IMG/VR virus record: IMGVR_UViG_3300025364_000003
Span: 1 to 64,000 of that record
Strand: one strand, 5' to 3'
DNA: 64,000 nucleotides
Source: a virus
Positions 56,889-63,995 of the stretch are shown here, one piece after another (positions within the stretch are counted from its first letter, which is position 1; each line of letters begins with the position of its first letter). Under the pieces are notes generated by a model. That model was not told the DNA's origin, searched no databases, and was given only the letters and a program-made list of their open reading frames with translations. A program made the position numbers and the translations under genes.

Positions 56889-57385
56889 ATAACGAACTCA
56901 AATGTCGCTTCCCGCCTCATTGGGAAGGAATGGATCGGGCAAGGGAAAAAACAGAGTTAGTTAGAAAAGAAAACAGCATTTTCATGGATAGCCTAGAGCC
57001 CGGAATGTTGTTTCGTCCTGTGACGAAAAATGGAATGTTGTTTAATAGTGAACAACTTTTGAAATTGTTTGACGACAACAACCGTGATTTTAGTGACATA
57101 ACCCTTTTTGAACTTGAAAAGTTGTTGCTTAAAACCAAGGATTCACTCGTTCTAATCAACGAGTATAAGAATTTTAATGAGGCCAAAGACTGGTTCTTCT
57201 TGTTAAGCACATCTTTTCAAACAGTGTGGACGGCTGGTGTCTATCTCGAACAATATTTTCCAAATCCTGACAGCACCGAGGGTTATAGATTCATCGAATC
57301 TCTTTGGGGGGAAACACGAGTCTTTGTGTGTTATCCTACCAATAGGCACAAGTTAATAAAAAATGAAATCGAATTCAAGACATAA
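56885..57385 (+). CDS. Small Gly-turn (PGxL) family protein
   Basis: 166 aa. DSLEPGMLFRPVTKNGMLFN motif at residues 35-54 behind a charged leader. Helical middle (ITLFELEKLLLKTKDSLVLI) and C-terminal strands. Overlaps the next gene by 23 bp. Confidence 0.6.
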   Translation: MNNELKCRFPPHWEGMDRAREKTELVRKENSIFMDSLEPGMLFRPVTKNGMLFNSEQLLKLFDDNNRDFSDITLFELEKLLLKTKDSLVLINEYKNFNEAKDWFFLLSTSFQTVWTAGVYLEQYFPNPDSTEGYRFIESLWGETRVFVCYPTNRHKLIKNEIEFKT

Positions 57386-57755
57386 GCTAGAAAAGGGTTG
57401 CCTGATAAAACTGTCAGGTTCATATCTCCGATTTGATCGGAAGAAAAAAAAGCTTTTGTTTCCAGGAGTTATAAAAGACTTTTTCATCAAACGTGTAGCC
57501 AATGATAACGAATTTCATTCGCATGATGATCATAAAGAGGAATCGTTAGTTGGCTATTGGTTTGTATGTGAAAATGAGAATGCTCCTTTCTTGTATTTGG
57601 ACTATTGGAGCATCCCTCTAGGTAAAAAGACTCATGGAGCAGACCCCATTATAGAGCACCACTTTAGAGTATTATTTGAAGAAAAAATGCTTGATCTCAT
57701 TTTTGTAACAGAAATGGGCTTTTCGGCACCAGAGTTATTCGAGGTAATTCAATGA
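57363..57755 (+). CDS. Small Gly-turn family protein
   Basis: 130 aa. HKLEKGCLIKLSGSYLRFDR, a Gly-turn variant without Pro. YWFVCENENAPFLYLDYWSI strands follow. Unknown function. Confidence 0.6.
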   Translation: MKSNSRHKLEKGCLIKLSGSYLRFDRKKKKLLFPGVIKDFFIKRVANDNEFHSHDDHKEESLVGYWFVCENENAPFLYLDYWSIPLGKKTHGADPIIEHHFRVLFEEKMLDLIFVTEMGFSAPELFEVIQ

Positions 57756-58087
57756 AAATAAGAGATGTCGATTCCAGGTTTGTTGAAGTCCCAATGGAAA
57801 TACTGACATCTTATTCTGAAGTCAATTCGGAAATATTTAGGGATTGGCTTCAACTGCGAGATTGTAAAGCAGGTAGTTTGTTTTCATCAAAAGATGAGTT
57901 GCGCTTTAATCAACGCCATATTGGTAAAGGTGACATAGTCATGATTATAAGCGCTACGTTTACGGTGGTGAAAGCACAAAAAGTTTGGGCCGAATTTATC
58001 TTCCTGCATGAAGATCATGTTCATACCATAGAGATTCCGGTAACAAACTGGCAAGCTTGGTTCACTCCTCTTAAAAATGAAGCCTGA
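57752..58087 (+). CDS. Small Gly-turn family protein (divergent)
   Basis: 111 aa. The motif (DCKAGSLFSSKDELRFNQ) is internal at about residue 38. Strands IVMIISATFTVVKAQKVWAE are typical. Overlaps neighbours. Confidence 0.55.
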   Translation: MKIRDVDSRFVEVPMEILTSYSEVNSEIFRDWLQLRDCKAGSLFSSKDELRFNQRHIGKGDIVMIISATFTVVKAQKVWAEFIFLHEDHVHTIEIPVTNWQAWFTPLKNEA

Positions 58088-58307
58088 AGTAAAAATAGGC
58101 AAGATTTACGAACTAAGAATTCCTCCTCACGAATCACATGAAGGCAAATATGTGATCGTAACGGAAATTATTCCTTGTTCAGTGACATTCGACAAGCGGC
58201 CAACTTATAATTTTCATTTGCTTTAGGGCGAAAAAATTATTGTCAAACACACGACTGAAGATTTTTTCTTTGCATGGTTTAAAGAAGCGAGTAATAGTAA
58301 TGATTAA
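58077..58307 (+). pseudogene. Small Gly-turn family gene with an in-frame TAG
   Basis: ATG 58077: EVKIGKIYELRIPPHESHEG (family motif), then a TAG at 58224-58226 after TYNFHLL. Coding resumes in the same frame (GEKIIVKHTTEDFFFAWFKE) to TAA 58305-58307, which overlaps the next ATG at 58300. TAG is used as an ordinary stop elsewhere, so this is probably a nonsense mutation. Full length would be 76 aa. Confidence 0.65.
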
Positions 58308-58581
58308 AGTTGGACAACTTTGGCAGGCTCTCGAAAATATCGAAGTCAATGACTACACCTACTACTTTACAACAGTCGATTTCAAACCCGCTGTTGTTCT
58401 CAGACATGAAATTGTTATGATAACAAAGGTCATCGAAGTAATGAAGAGCGACCCCACTTCATTTTATTGGATTGAGTTCCTTTCAAGAGATAAAAGGTGC
58501 TTTGTTCACAATGTCACATATATGTGGATGCAAAAACATTTCTTGCAAATGCAACCAGAGGTTTATCAGGAAACTTTATAA
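58300..58581 (+). CDS. Small Gly-turn family protein
   Basis: 93 aa from ATG 58300. It starts MIKVGQLWQALENIEVND; later strands AVVLRHEIVMITKVIEVM. Last of a run of adjacent family members before the zinc-motif family begins. Confidence 0.65.
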   Translation: MIKVGQLWQALENIEVNDYTYYFTTVDFKPAVVLRHEIVMITKVIEVMKSDPTSFYWIEFLSRDKRCFVHNVTYMWMQKHFLQMQPEVYQETL

Positions 58582-58618
58582 GTTTTATTCGTTTTCTCAT
58601 ATGTGCTATGGTTTGAGC

Positions 58619-58942
58619 ATGGGCATTTCATCCGAAAATTGGTTCCCTCCTTCGTATTCATCTGAGCTGGTAACTAAGCTAAAAGCTAAAAATCAAGATT
58701 CTTGTTTTGCTCCACCATGGAAGAAAACACACTGTTATCATCGAGCTGTTCCTGGTTTTAGTCCAGAATTACAATGCAAGAGAAATCCAGTTTGGTGGCA
58801 CCCAGATTGCGTGGATGCCTATTGTGATTTTCATGTGACCACAAGAATGAAAAAGTACATGCGGGCAAAGTGGGCTCGTAGCTTATATCAAATGACAATA
58901 GATGAAATCTGTTTAGCCTATCCTCATATCACGCTTTTCTAA
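58619..58942 (+). CDS. W-PP/zinc tandem family, member 1
   Basis: 107 aa from ATG 58619. SENWFPPSYSSELVTKLK, then CYHRAVPGFSPELQCKRNPV, WWHP, and AYCDFHV: the family pattern W-x-PP-x-W/Y-S-x-E-L, Cys/His, W-W-x-P, Y-C-x2-H, ending with a helical tail (KYMRAKWARSLYQMTIDEIC). A zinc-binding fold is likely. Function unknown. Confidence 0.65.
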   Translation: MGISSENWFPPSYSSELVTKLKAKNQDSCFAPPWKKTHCYHRAVPGFSPELQCKRNPVWWHPDCVDAYCDFHVTTRMKKYMRAKWARSLYQMTIDEICLAYPHITLF

Positions 58943-59298
58943 TGAATAAAAAATACAAATCATCTGTAAACTTTTCCCCGCCCAATTTTTGGACCCCTCC
59001 CAGGTATACAAGAGAGTATGCACAACATATTGCTGAAAGAATTAGCTATTACCACGACGTGGTACTGCATTCCAAAATAGAGTTTCCGTTGTACAGGGGT
59101 ACAAAACTAACATGCAGCAACGGTTATTGTAAATCAAATTCGGATGACATTTGGTGGACCCCGATAAAAAGCGAAAGCTCATACTGTTCAGCATGTGCAA
59201 CACCAAATTATAAATCTAGCGTATATCGCCAATGGCTAATAACCAGCTATTTCTACTTTCTGGACAATAAAGGCTTATTAGAGAAGTTTGTCAAATAA
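58942..59298 (+). CDS. W-PP/zinc tandem family, member 2
   Basis: 118 aa, start overlaps the previous stop. NFWTPPRYTREYAQHIAERI, CSNGYCKSNSDDIWWTPIKS, SYCSACA, then a helical tail (SVYRQWLITSYFYFLDNK). Here the last His of the pattern is Cys. Same family as member 1. Confidence 0.65.
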   Translation: MNKKYKSSVNFSPPNFWTPPRYTREYAQHIAERISYYHDVVLHSKIEFPLYRGTKLTCSNGYCKSNSDDIWWTPIKSESSYCSACATPNYKSSVYRQWLITSYFYFLDNKGLLEKFVK

Positions 59299-59318
59299 AC
59301 ACTAAGGAGATAAACGAG

Positions 59319-59713
59319 ATGACGCAAACAAGCCAAGTGACCAAATTGGTTCCAGAAAATTGGTCACCTCCCAAGTGGTCCAAGGAATTAATGAAAGAGT
59401 TTCATGATTTAATGTTGCCACATATGAAATATGATAACCACAGACACAAAATTCAATTCTTAAATCAAAAGCCTCTTTGCGTCGTCAAAAAAGCAAAAAC
59501 CTCGCCACTGGTATCATTTGAGTACAATTACATTCCTTGTAACAAGGACCTTGTAACAAGGATGGAGTTTGGTGGGCTCCTGTTGTTACAGATACTTATT
59601 GCGAAGAGTGTATTGATTATTTTCTCAAAGATATTTTTTACACCATTTGGCAGCAAATAAAAGTGGAGCTTACCTATTGTCGTCTTAACAAATTTTGGCG
59701 GCTCCATGAGTAA
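59319..59713 (+). pseudogene. W-PP/zinc tandem family, member 3, broken by a 14-bp duplication
   Basis: ATG 59319 after AAGGAG: ENWSPPKWSKELMKEFHDLM and later NYIPCNKD, then the duplicated CCTTGTAACAAGGA shifts the frame. With one copy removed the family core reappears, VWWAPVVTDTYCEECIDYFL, and runs to TAA 59711-59713, overlapping the next ATG (59706). Intact length would be about 126 aa. Confidence 0.75.
59535..59562. repeat. 14-bp tandem duplication with near-palindromic unit
   Basis: CCTTGTAACAAGGA at 59535-59548 and 59549-59562. The unit itself is almost self-complementary (CCTTGT/ACAAGG), which may favour polymerase slippage. Confidence 0.95.
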
Positions 59714-59984
59714 GCAAGATTTAGCAACCAAACGAATGGATATATACAAAGCCAAGCCTGGTATGTTGGTTGTAAACCAAACATGGCTTTCGTGTCTTGA
59801 TCATAACAATTTGAAAATTCAGCTCACCCCCTACAAACTTATGCTTCTGGTCAGTGTTGAGGTTTTCATATATAAAAATCGCTGTTACGTTCGAAGCGAC
59901 ATTCTGTTAGAAGAAAAAGTTTATCGGCTTCTCGAACTAAGCAAAGAAAAATGGAATGAAAGTTTTAGAATAGTCTTACCATGA
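59706..59984 (+). CDS. Small Gly-turn (PGxL) family protein
   Basis: 92 aa. YKAKPGMLVVNQTWLSCLDH motif at residues 14-33, strands MLLVSVEVFIYKNRCYVRSD. It is embedded between W-PP family genes, so the two families intermix. Confidence 0.6.
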   Translation: MSKQDLATKRMDIYKAKPGMLVVNQTWLSCLDHNNLKIQLTPYKLMLLVSVEVFIYKNRCYVRSDILLEEKVYRLLELSKEKWNESFRIVLP

Positions 59985-60184
59985 ACAAAGAAATGACTAT
60001 GGATTTTAAAATCAAATGCAATGCCGATGGATGCAATCATAGTGCAGACTTCTTCCAAATAAAAAAAACTTGTACTAGCTTTTATTGCTCTGAGCACGCC
60101 CCTTCAAAACTAAGACGACAATACCAACGAAAAAAGAGATATAATTTGATTCTAAGCAGAATTAATGAAGGTACAATAAAATAA
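59981..60184 (+). CDS. Small Cys/His protein related to the zinc family
   Basis: 67 aa. CNADGCNHSADFFQIKKTC then FYCSEHA and a basic helical tail (KLRRQYQRKKRYNLILSRI). It has the Cys/His core of the neighbouring family but lacks the W-PP start and W-W-x-P, so it may be a minimal relative. Confidence 0.6.
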   Translation: MNKEMTMDFKIKCNADGCNHSADFFQIKKTCTSFYCSEHAPSKLRRQYQRKKRYNLILSRINEGTIK

Positions 60185-60225
60185 ATGATATTAGCACCAA
60201 TATGCTTGATTGAAAAAAGATAATC

Positions 60226-60534
60226 ATGGATATTCTCTCAGAACCAGATTGGAGACCACCAAAAATAAGCAGTGAACTGCTTATCAAAATAAAGCCGTTC
60301 ATCCATGATTATGAATATTTCATGGCTACCGAACATAAATGCCAACACTTTGTCTCTACCGTAGATGAAAAATATGAATGTCACAATGAAATAACTTGGT
60401 GGTGCCCACAGTCAGGCGATTGCTTTTGCGAAGAACATGTCACCTCAGGATTAACCAATTTTCTAAAACAACAATGGCGATGGATTCGATATCAATACTT
60501 TATCAAAGAAATCTTTCCTAAACTTAAGAAATAA
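60226..60534 (+). CDS. W-PP/zinc tandem family, member 4
   Basis: 102 aa. EPDWRPPKISSELLIKIKPF, HKCQHFVSTVDEKYECHNEI, TWWCPQSGDCFCEEHVTS, helical tail (FLKQQWRWIRYQYFIKEIF). All family elements present. Confidence 0.68.
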   Translation: MDILSEPDWRPPKISSELLIKIKPFIHDYEYFMATEHKCQHFVSTVDEKYECHNEITWWCPQSGDCFCEEHVTSGLTNFLKQQWRWIRYQYFIKEIFPKLKK

Positions 60535-60565
60535 CCATTTCTTATAAGTTTTTGGCGCCCCCCAT

Positions 60566-60889
60566 ATGACATATCATCCCAATATCCTCCAGAAAAATAA
60601 ACACAACATATGGACCCCTCCCAAGTGGTCCAATGAACTAATACTCTGGTGTGAACAATACTCCTCCATCTCAGATTACCTAAAGTTCTCCCCACCCCAC
60701 TGCTCAGCTTGTAACTCATACCCCATATGGTGGTTCCCACAGACTTATATCGCCTACTGCCAAAAACACGCAGACAAAGGTTGGGTCTCCCTATGTTCCA
60801 AAGTCTGGTTCCAAACCCTCTATGAATTCAACCTCTTCCTACTAACAAAAGAAGGGAAAATACCACATGACCCATATGCCAAACTGTAA
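60566..60889 (+). CDS. W-PP/zinc tandem family, member 5 (C-rich codons)
   Basis: 107 aa. NIWTPPKWSNELILWCEQYS, HCSACNSYPIWWFPQTYIAY, CQKHADKGW, tail (KVWFQTLYEFNLFLLTK). Synonymous sites here are strongly C-ending and G-poor on the coding strand, unlike members 1-4 and unlike the G-rich gene at 61376. Confidence 0.68.
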   Translation: MTYHPNILQKNKHNIWTPPKWSNELILWCEQYSSISDYLKFSPPHCSACNSYPIWWFPQTYIAYCQKHADKGWVSLCSKVWFQTLYEFNLFLLTKEGKIPHDPYAKL

Positions 60890-60900
60890 ACTGCACACAA

Positions 60901-61167
60901 ATGAAAATTGCACTTATAAGTTTCATCAAATACAACATACTAAACCCTAACAATAGACCACTAGTAGAACTACCCTCCTGTATCAATAAACTTAGCCTCA
61001 CTAAACATATAGGTCACATTTGGTGGCAACCCTTCTCAGATATCGCTGTATGACAAAATCATCTCGATAACGTCCATAAATCCTGGTTCTATACCAAATG
61101 GTTACTACTCAAATATCATAGAACTCTAACACATATTCAAGAAATATTCCACTCCTACTACCAATAA
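60901..61167 (+). pseudogene. W-PP/zinc tandem family, member 6, broken by TGA at a Cys codon
   Basis: ATG 60901 leads to HIGHIWWQPFSDIAV, then TGA 61051-61053, then in the same frame QNHLDNVHKSWFYTKWLLLK to TAA 61165-61167. Compared with member 5 (IAYCQKHADKGW) the TGA replaces the zinc Cys of Y-C-x2-H, i.e. TGC/TGT changed to TGA. The W-PP start is also degenerate. Decayed copy. Confidence 0.6.
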
Positions 61168-61375
61168 CTTCTCTAACAAAAGACACATAATTTTTTTCAT
61201 AACAATTTCTATATTCCGTCAGATGAGGTTTTTTAAAGAATGTTTACTTTTGGCCTGTTATGTGCGATTATGAGGCAAGAGAGGGTACTGAGGGGGTTTT
61301 GAGAGAGCTTTAGGGGTGCTTTAGGGGTAATACCCCTTCACGGAACGATTCTCATGGGAAAACGAAAACGTTGAT
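61168..61375. other. Intergenic region with skew switch, 11-bp tandem repeat and hairpin
   Basis: No gene. Base usage flips from C-rich to G-rich across this gap. GCTTTAGGGGT is repeated (61307-61317, 61318-61328) and AGGGGT-AAT-ACCCCT (61323-61337) can fold. A weak promoter (TTTACT, 17 bases, GATTAT) lies near 61247. This could be a recombination junction or an origin or terminus, but that is inference. Confidence 0.45.
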
Positions 61376-62020
61376 ATGGATACAAAAACGCACATTTTGA
61401 CTCGATCTCTCCCTAAGGGGGAAACAACTTTGGGGGAGTCATCTTCTGGGGGATTTGCATCAACTAGTAGTTCTGGTTCTACTGTGGTATTGAAGGATTA
61501 TCGTCCTAGGTGGTCCAATCATCTTTTTGGTCCGGGTACATTGGTAGAGACGAGGCACAGTTATGGTGGTAAGGGATTGGTTAGGAGGGTGAGTCAGTAT
61601 CCTGGGTTAATGAAGAGGGGGTATGGGACTGAACATGCTATTGAGTTTAGTTGGTATGTGAGGATGGACTCATCTGTTCTACCTGAGGGAGAAGAGATGT
61701 TGTTGGGCAGGATAAGGGAAATTGCGTATCAGGATGGTGGTCGGGAGCCATTGAGGTTTCCTGATTCTCCTTATAGTGCGAAGTTGGTACCGGTTGGTGC
61801 CCTGGGTATGGTGGTGACTTATGTTAGGGTGGGGAGAACATTTACATTTCTTGAAGAAGAATTTCTTCCTTCGTTGGATGACCCAAATTTCTATATTGTT
61901 TACTTTCAGGAATACCTTGACATTGTTAAAGCAGGACTTTATTTGGTTCCTGTAAAAGAAACAAAAAAAGCGAAAGAAAGAACTTCTTATGAAGAAGGTT
62001 TAGAGATTAGTGTTTGGTAA
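61376..62020 (+). CDS. Gly-turn family protein with G-rich codons
   Basis: 214 aa. A Ser/Thr/Gly-rich leader, then NHLFGPGTLVETRHSYGGKG (family motif at about residue 57), strands AIEFSWYVRMDSSVLPEGEE, VGALGMVVTYVRVG. About ten AGG codons and many GGG/GTG/TTG codons make it unlike its neighbours; the phage tRNA-Arg(CCT) reads AGG. No clear ribosome site before ATG 61376. Confidence 0.65.
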   Translation: MDTKTHILTRSLPKGETTLGESSSGGFASTSSSGSTVVLKDYRPRWSNHLFGPGTLVETRHSYGGKGLVRRVSQYPGLMKRGYGTEHAIEFSWYVRMDSSVLPEGEEMLLGRIREIAYQDGGREPLRFPDSPYSAKLVPVGALGMVVTYVRVGRTFTFLEEEFLPSLDDPNFYIVYFQEYLDIVKAGLYLVPVKETKKAKERTSYEEGLEISVW

Positions 62021-62045
62021 ACAAAAGAAAGAATATTAAAGAAAA

Positions 62046-62101
62046 AAGCATGACAACCAATTAAGGTGTCATGCAATTAAGGTGTCATGCTTTTCTTTTG
62101 T
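62046..62101. terminator. Terminator with duplicated 16-bp unit
   Basis: GCATGACA (62048-62055) can pair with TGTCATGC at 62067-62074 or at 62083-62090, the second followed by TTTTCTTTT. The unit CAATTAAGGTGTCATG is tandemly repeated (62058-62073, 62074-62089), giving two alternative 3' arms. Between convergent genes. Confidence 0.75.
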
Positions 62102-62112
62102 GTCAAGTCACT

Positions 62113-62475
62113 TTAGTTATTTTTCATACGAAACTTTTTTATGTATCGAAGATCTTTTTTTTCGATCCAAATTTTTGCTTCTTGATTGAAGAAAGAAAAG
62201 TAAGTGTAAGGAGAGAACATTCCATCTGTTCTCTGAACAATTGTTTCGCCAATGTAAACAAAGGGAGGAGAGCCTACCCATCTCCAGGCCCAGGCCCCTG
62301 TAATCTTACGGTCATCTTCAGAAGAGTAAGCAACAGGTTCCGTGTTCTTTCTTCTGGTATAGAGCTTACCTACCTGTAGTAGGATAGGCTTACCAGGATA
62401 AGTGTGAAAATATGAAGGAGCCTGACCTTGTGAGAATTCCCCAGGGTTGTAGATGTAACGATCAGGCTCCCTCAT
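62113..62475 (-). CDS. Small Gly-turn family protein
   Basis: 120 aa. ILLQVGKLYTRRKNTEPVAY holds the family motif at about residue 35; strands PPFVYIGETIVQRTDGMFSP follow. Minus strand, convergent with the 61376 gene. Confidence 0.6.
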   Translation of the reverse strand: MREPDRYIYNPGEFSQGQAPSYFHTYPGKPILLQVGKLYTRRKNTEPVAYSSEDDRKITGAWAWRWVGSPPFVYIGETIVQRTDGMFSPYTYFSFFNQEAKIWIEKKDLRYIKKFRMKNN

Positions 62476-62543
62476 TTTTCTTTTTTCTCCGTAGCGCTTG
62501 ACCTGCTTTAGTTTATTAACGTCGTTTTCTAAAATAGAACAGT

Positions 62544-63995
62544 CTAATACCTTTTGAAAGCTTTGTCTCGCTTCATCTGAACTGCGAGGTCGCCCTTACG
62601 GACGGCATCCATGGTACCATGCTCGGTGATGACCCAGATCACACGGGTTCCGATGATCTGACCCATGGTCGGAGCATAGCCATCGGTGAGCATAACGATG
62701 CCGGCCCACTTGCCTCGGTTCTCGGGGAGGTTCATGAAATTCCGAACGCAGTCAAAATCGGTACCACCGCAGCGGGTACGATGGGCAGGAGGGAAGGGAC
62801 GCCCCTTCTTCCAGACCGTGTGACTCCTCTCGTCCACCTGAGTATCGAAGTGATAGACATCGAGGTCGGTTTCACCAGCGAAGGACTCAAGCTCAGAGAA
62901 CAACATTGCGATATCGTCATCGCTCATGGAACCCGACTGGTCGATGAAGCAAGCAAAGTTGGCCTTGTACTTGCGCTTGTAGCCTGGGAACATGTAAGGC
63001 GCCTTCTTGTTGATGCGCTTGATGGTGCTGTTACGCTCCATGGAACGACAACGACCGATGAACTGACGAAGGATGGAACGCCAGTCGATTTCCCTGGAAA
63101 GAATCTTACGAATGATTTCCGCAATTTCCAACGGAACCGAGCCCCAATCGTTGGTACGATCGGCACGCTTCACAGCCTTTTCGAGAACGTCACGGACCTT
63201 GTCACGAATCTGCTCCTTGACTTCCTCAGGGAGTTCGCCCCATTTTCCGTGGTCATCGATCGATGACATGCCCTTACCGACAGCGACGGTAACGGAATTT
63301 CCGTTCCCATTCTTCTTCTGCTCTTCTTCGATTTCTCGGAGCTTCTCGAAATAGAAGTCTGAGGACTCCATCTTTGGAGCGTTGGCGATAAACTCTGCGT
63401 AGGGACCATCAATTTCCTTGCCGGTAGCAGGATCAATGGGGTTCTTGCCGGGGATCAAGCAAGCGTCTGGGAGATTCTTTTCTCCAATGATGGAGTTGAT
63501 TGCAAGGTCGGTTGCCCAATTCCAAAGGACCTGATAATCCTTATCACCGGGAGCACGCTCGAAAATGTGCTGGAAAATCAGGTGGTACATCTCGTGCTTG
63601 ATGACGCCCTGTCGCTGACTCGGGGAGAGCGACTTGAAGAAATTCGGGTTGAAGCCCATGACCACCTCATGACGACGCCCGTTAGGACGAACGCCCACGT
63701 AAGCGGTAGGCATGTCATAGTCCGAGATCTTGGTAACTTCTGCGGACACCGTTCCGATGAACGGATCATTCATGTAGACCTTAAGGAAGTCGTGGTCGAA
63801 CTCACGGGCGCCTACGGTGCGCTCTTCCTCAGCCTTCTTAGCGATCTCACCAATTGCGGCATCGGCAGCAGCCTCGGCTTCCTGCCGAGACATGCCTTGT
63901 TCCTTCATGCGACGTTCGATGATCTGCTCACGGACCTGAGCCTTGATATCGTTCAGTTTTTCTGGAGAGACACCTGCGGTCTTCTTCTCCGACAT
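62544..63995 (-). CDS. Metallopeptidase/VWA protein (DUF2201-like)
   Basis: 483 aa. A zinc-peptidase-like N-terminal domain with H134-E-M-Y-H138 (VIKHEMYHLIFQHIFERAPG) is followed by a VWA domain with MIDAS motif D-Q-S-G-S (FACFIDQSGSMSDDDIAMLF, about 352) and its distal Thr/Asp elements (RCGGTDFDCV, VMLTDGYAP). This two-domain layout (VWA-like metallopeptidase) often accompanies a MoxR-type AAA ATPase; none is in the window, which ends 5 bp upstream of the ATG. Codons are more GC-rich than average here. Confidence 0.85.
   Translation of the reverse strand: MSEKKTAGVSPEKLNDIKAQVREQIIERRMKEQGMSRQEAEAAADAAIGEIAKKAEEERTVGAREFDHDFLKVYMNDPFIGTVSAEVTKISDYDMPTAYVGVRPNGRRHEVVMGFNPNFFKSLSPSQRQGVIKHEMYHLIFQHIFERAPGDKDYQVLWNWATDLAINSIIGEKNLPDACLIPGKNPIDPATGKEIDGPYAEFIANAPKMESSDFYFEKLREIEEEQKKNGNGNSVTVAVGKGMSSIDDHGKWGELPEEVKEQIRDKVRDVLEKAVKRADRTNDWGSVPLEIAEIIRKILSREIDWRSILRQFIGRCRSMERNSTIKRINKKAPYMFPGYKRKYKANFACFIDQSGSMSDDDIAMLFSELESFAGETDLDVYHFDTQVDERSHTVWKKGRPFPPAHRTRCGGTDFDCVRNFMNLPENRGKWAGIVMLTDGYAPTMGQIIGTRVIWVITEHGTMDAVRKGDLAVQMKRDKAFKRY

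Noticed and set aside
61051-61053. TGA recoded as Cys or Trp across the genome
   Set aside because: TGA is the normal stop of many intact genes (polymerase, primase, DnaJ), so global recoding is excluded.
62619-63266. 215-residue plus-strand frame opposite the VWA gene
   Set aside because: Shadow of the GC-rich minus-strand gene, whose HEMYH and MIDAS motifs are unambiguous.
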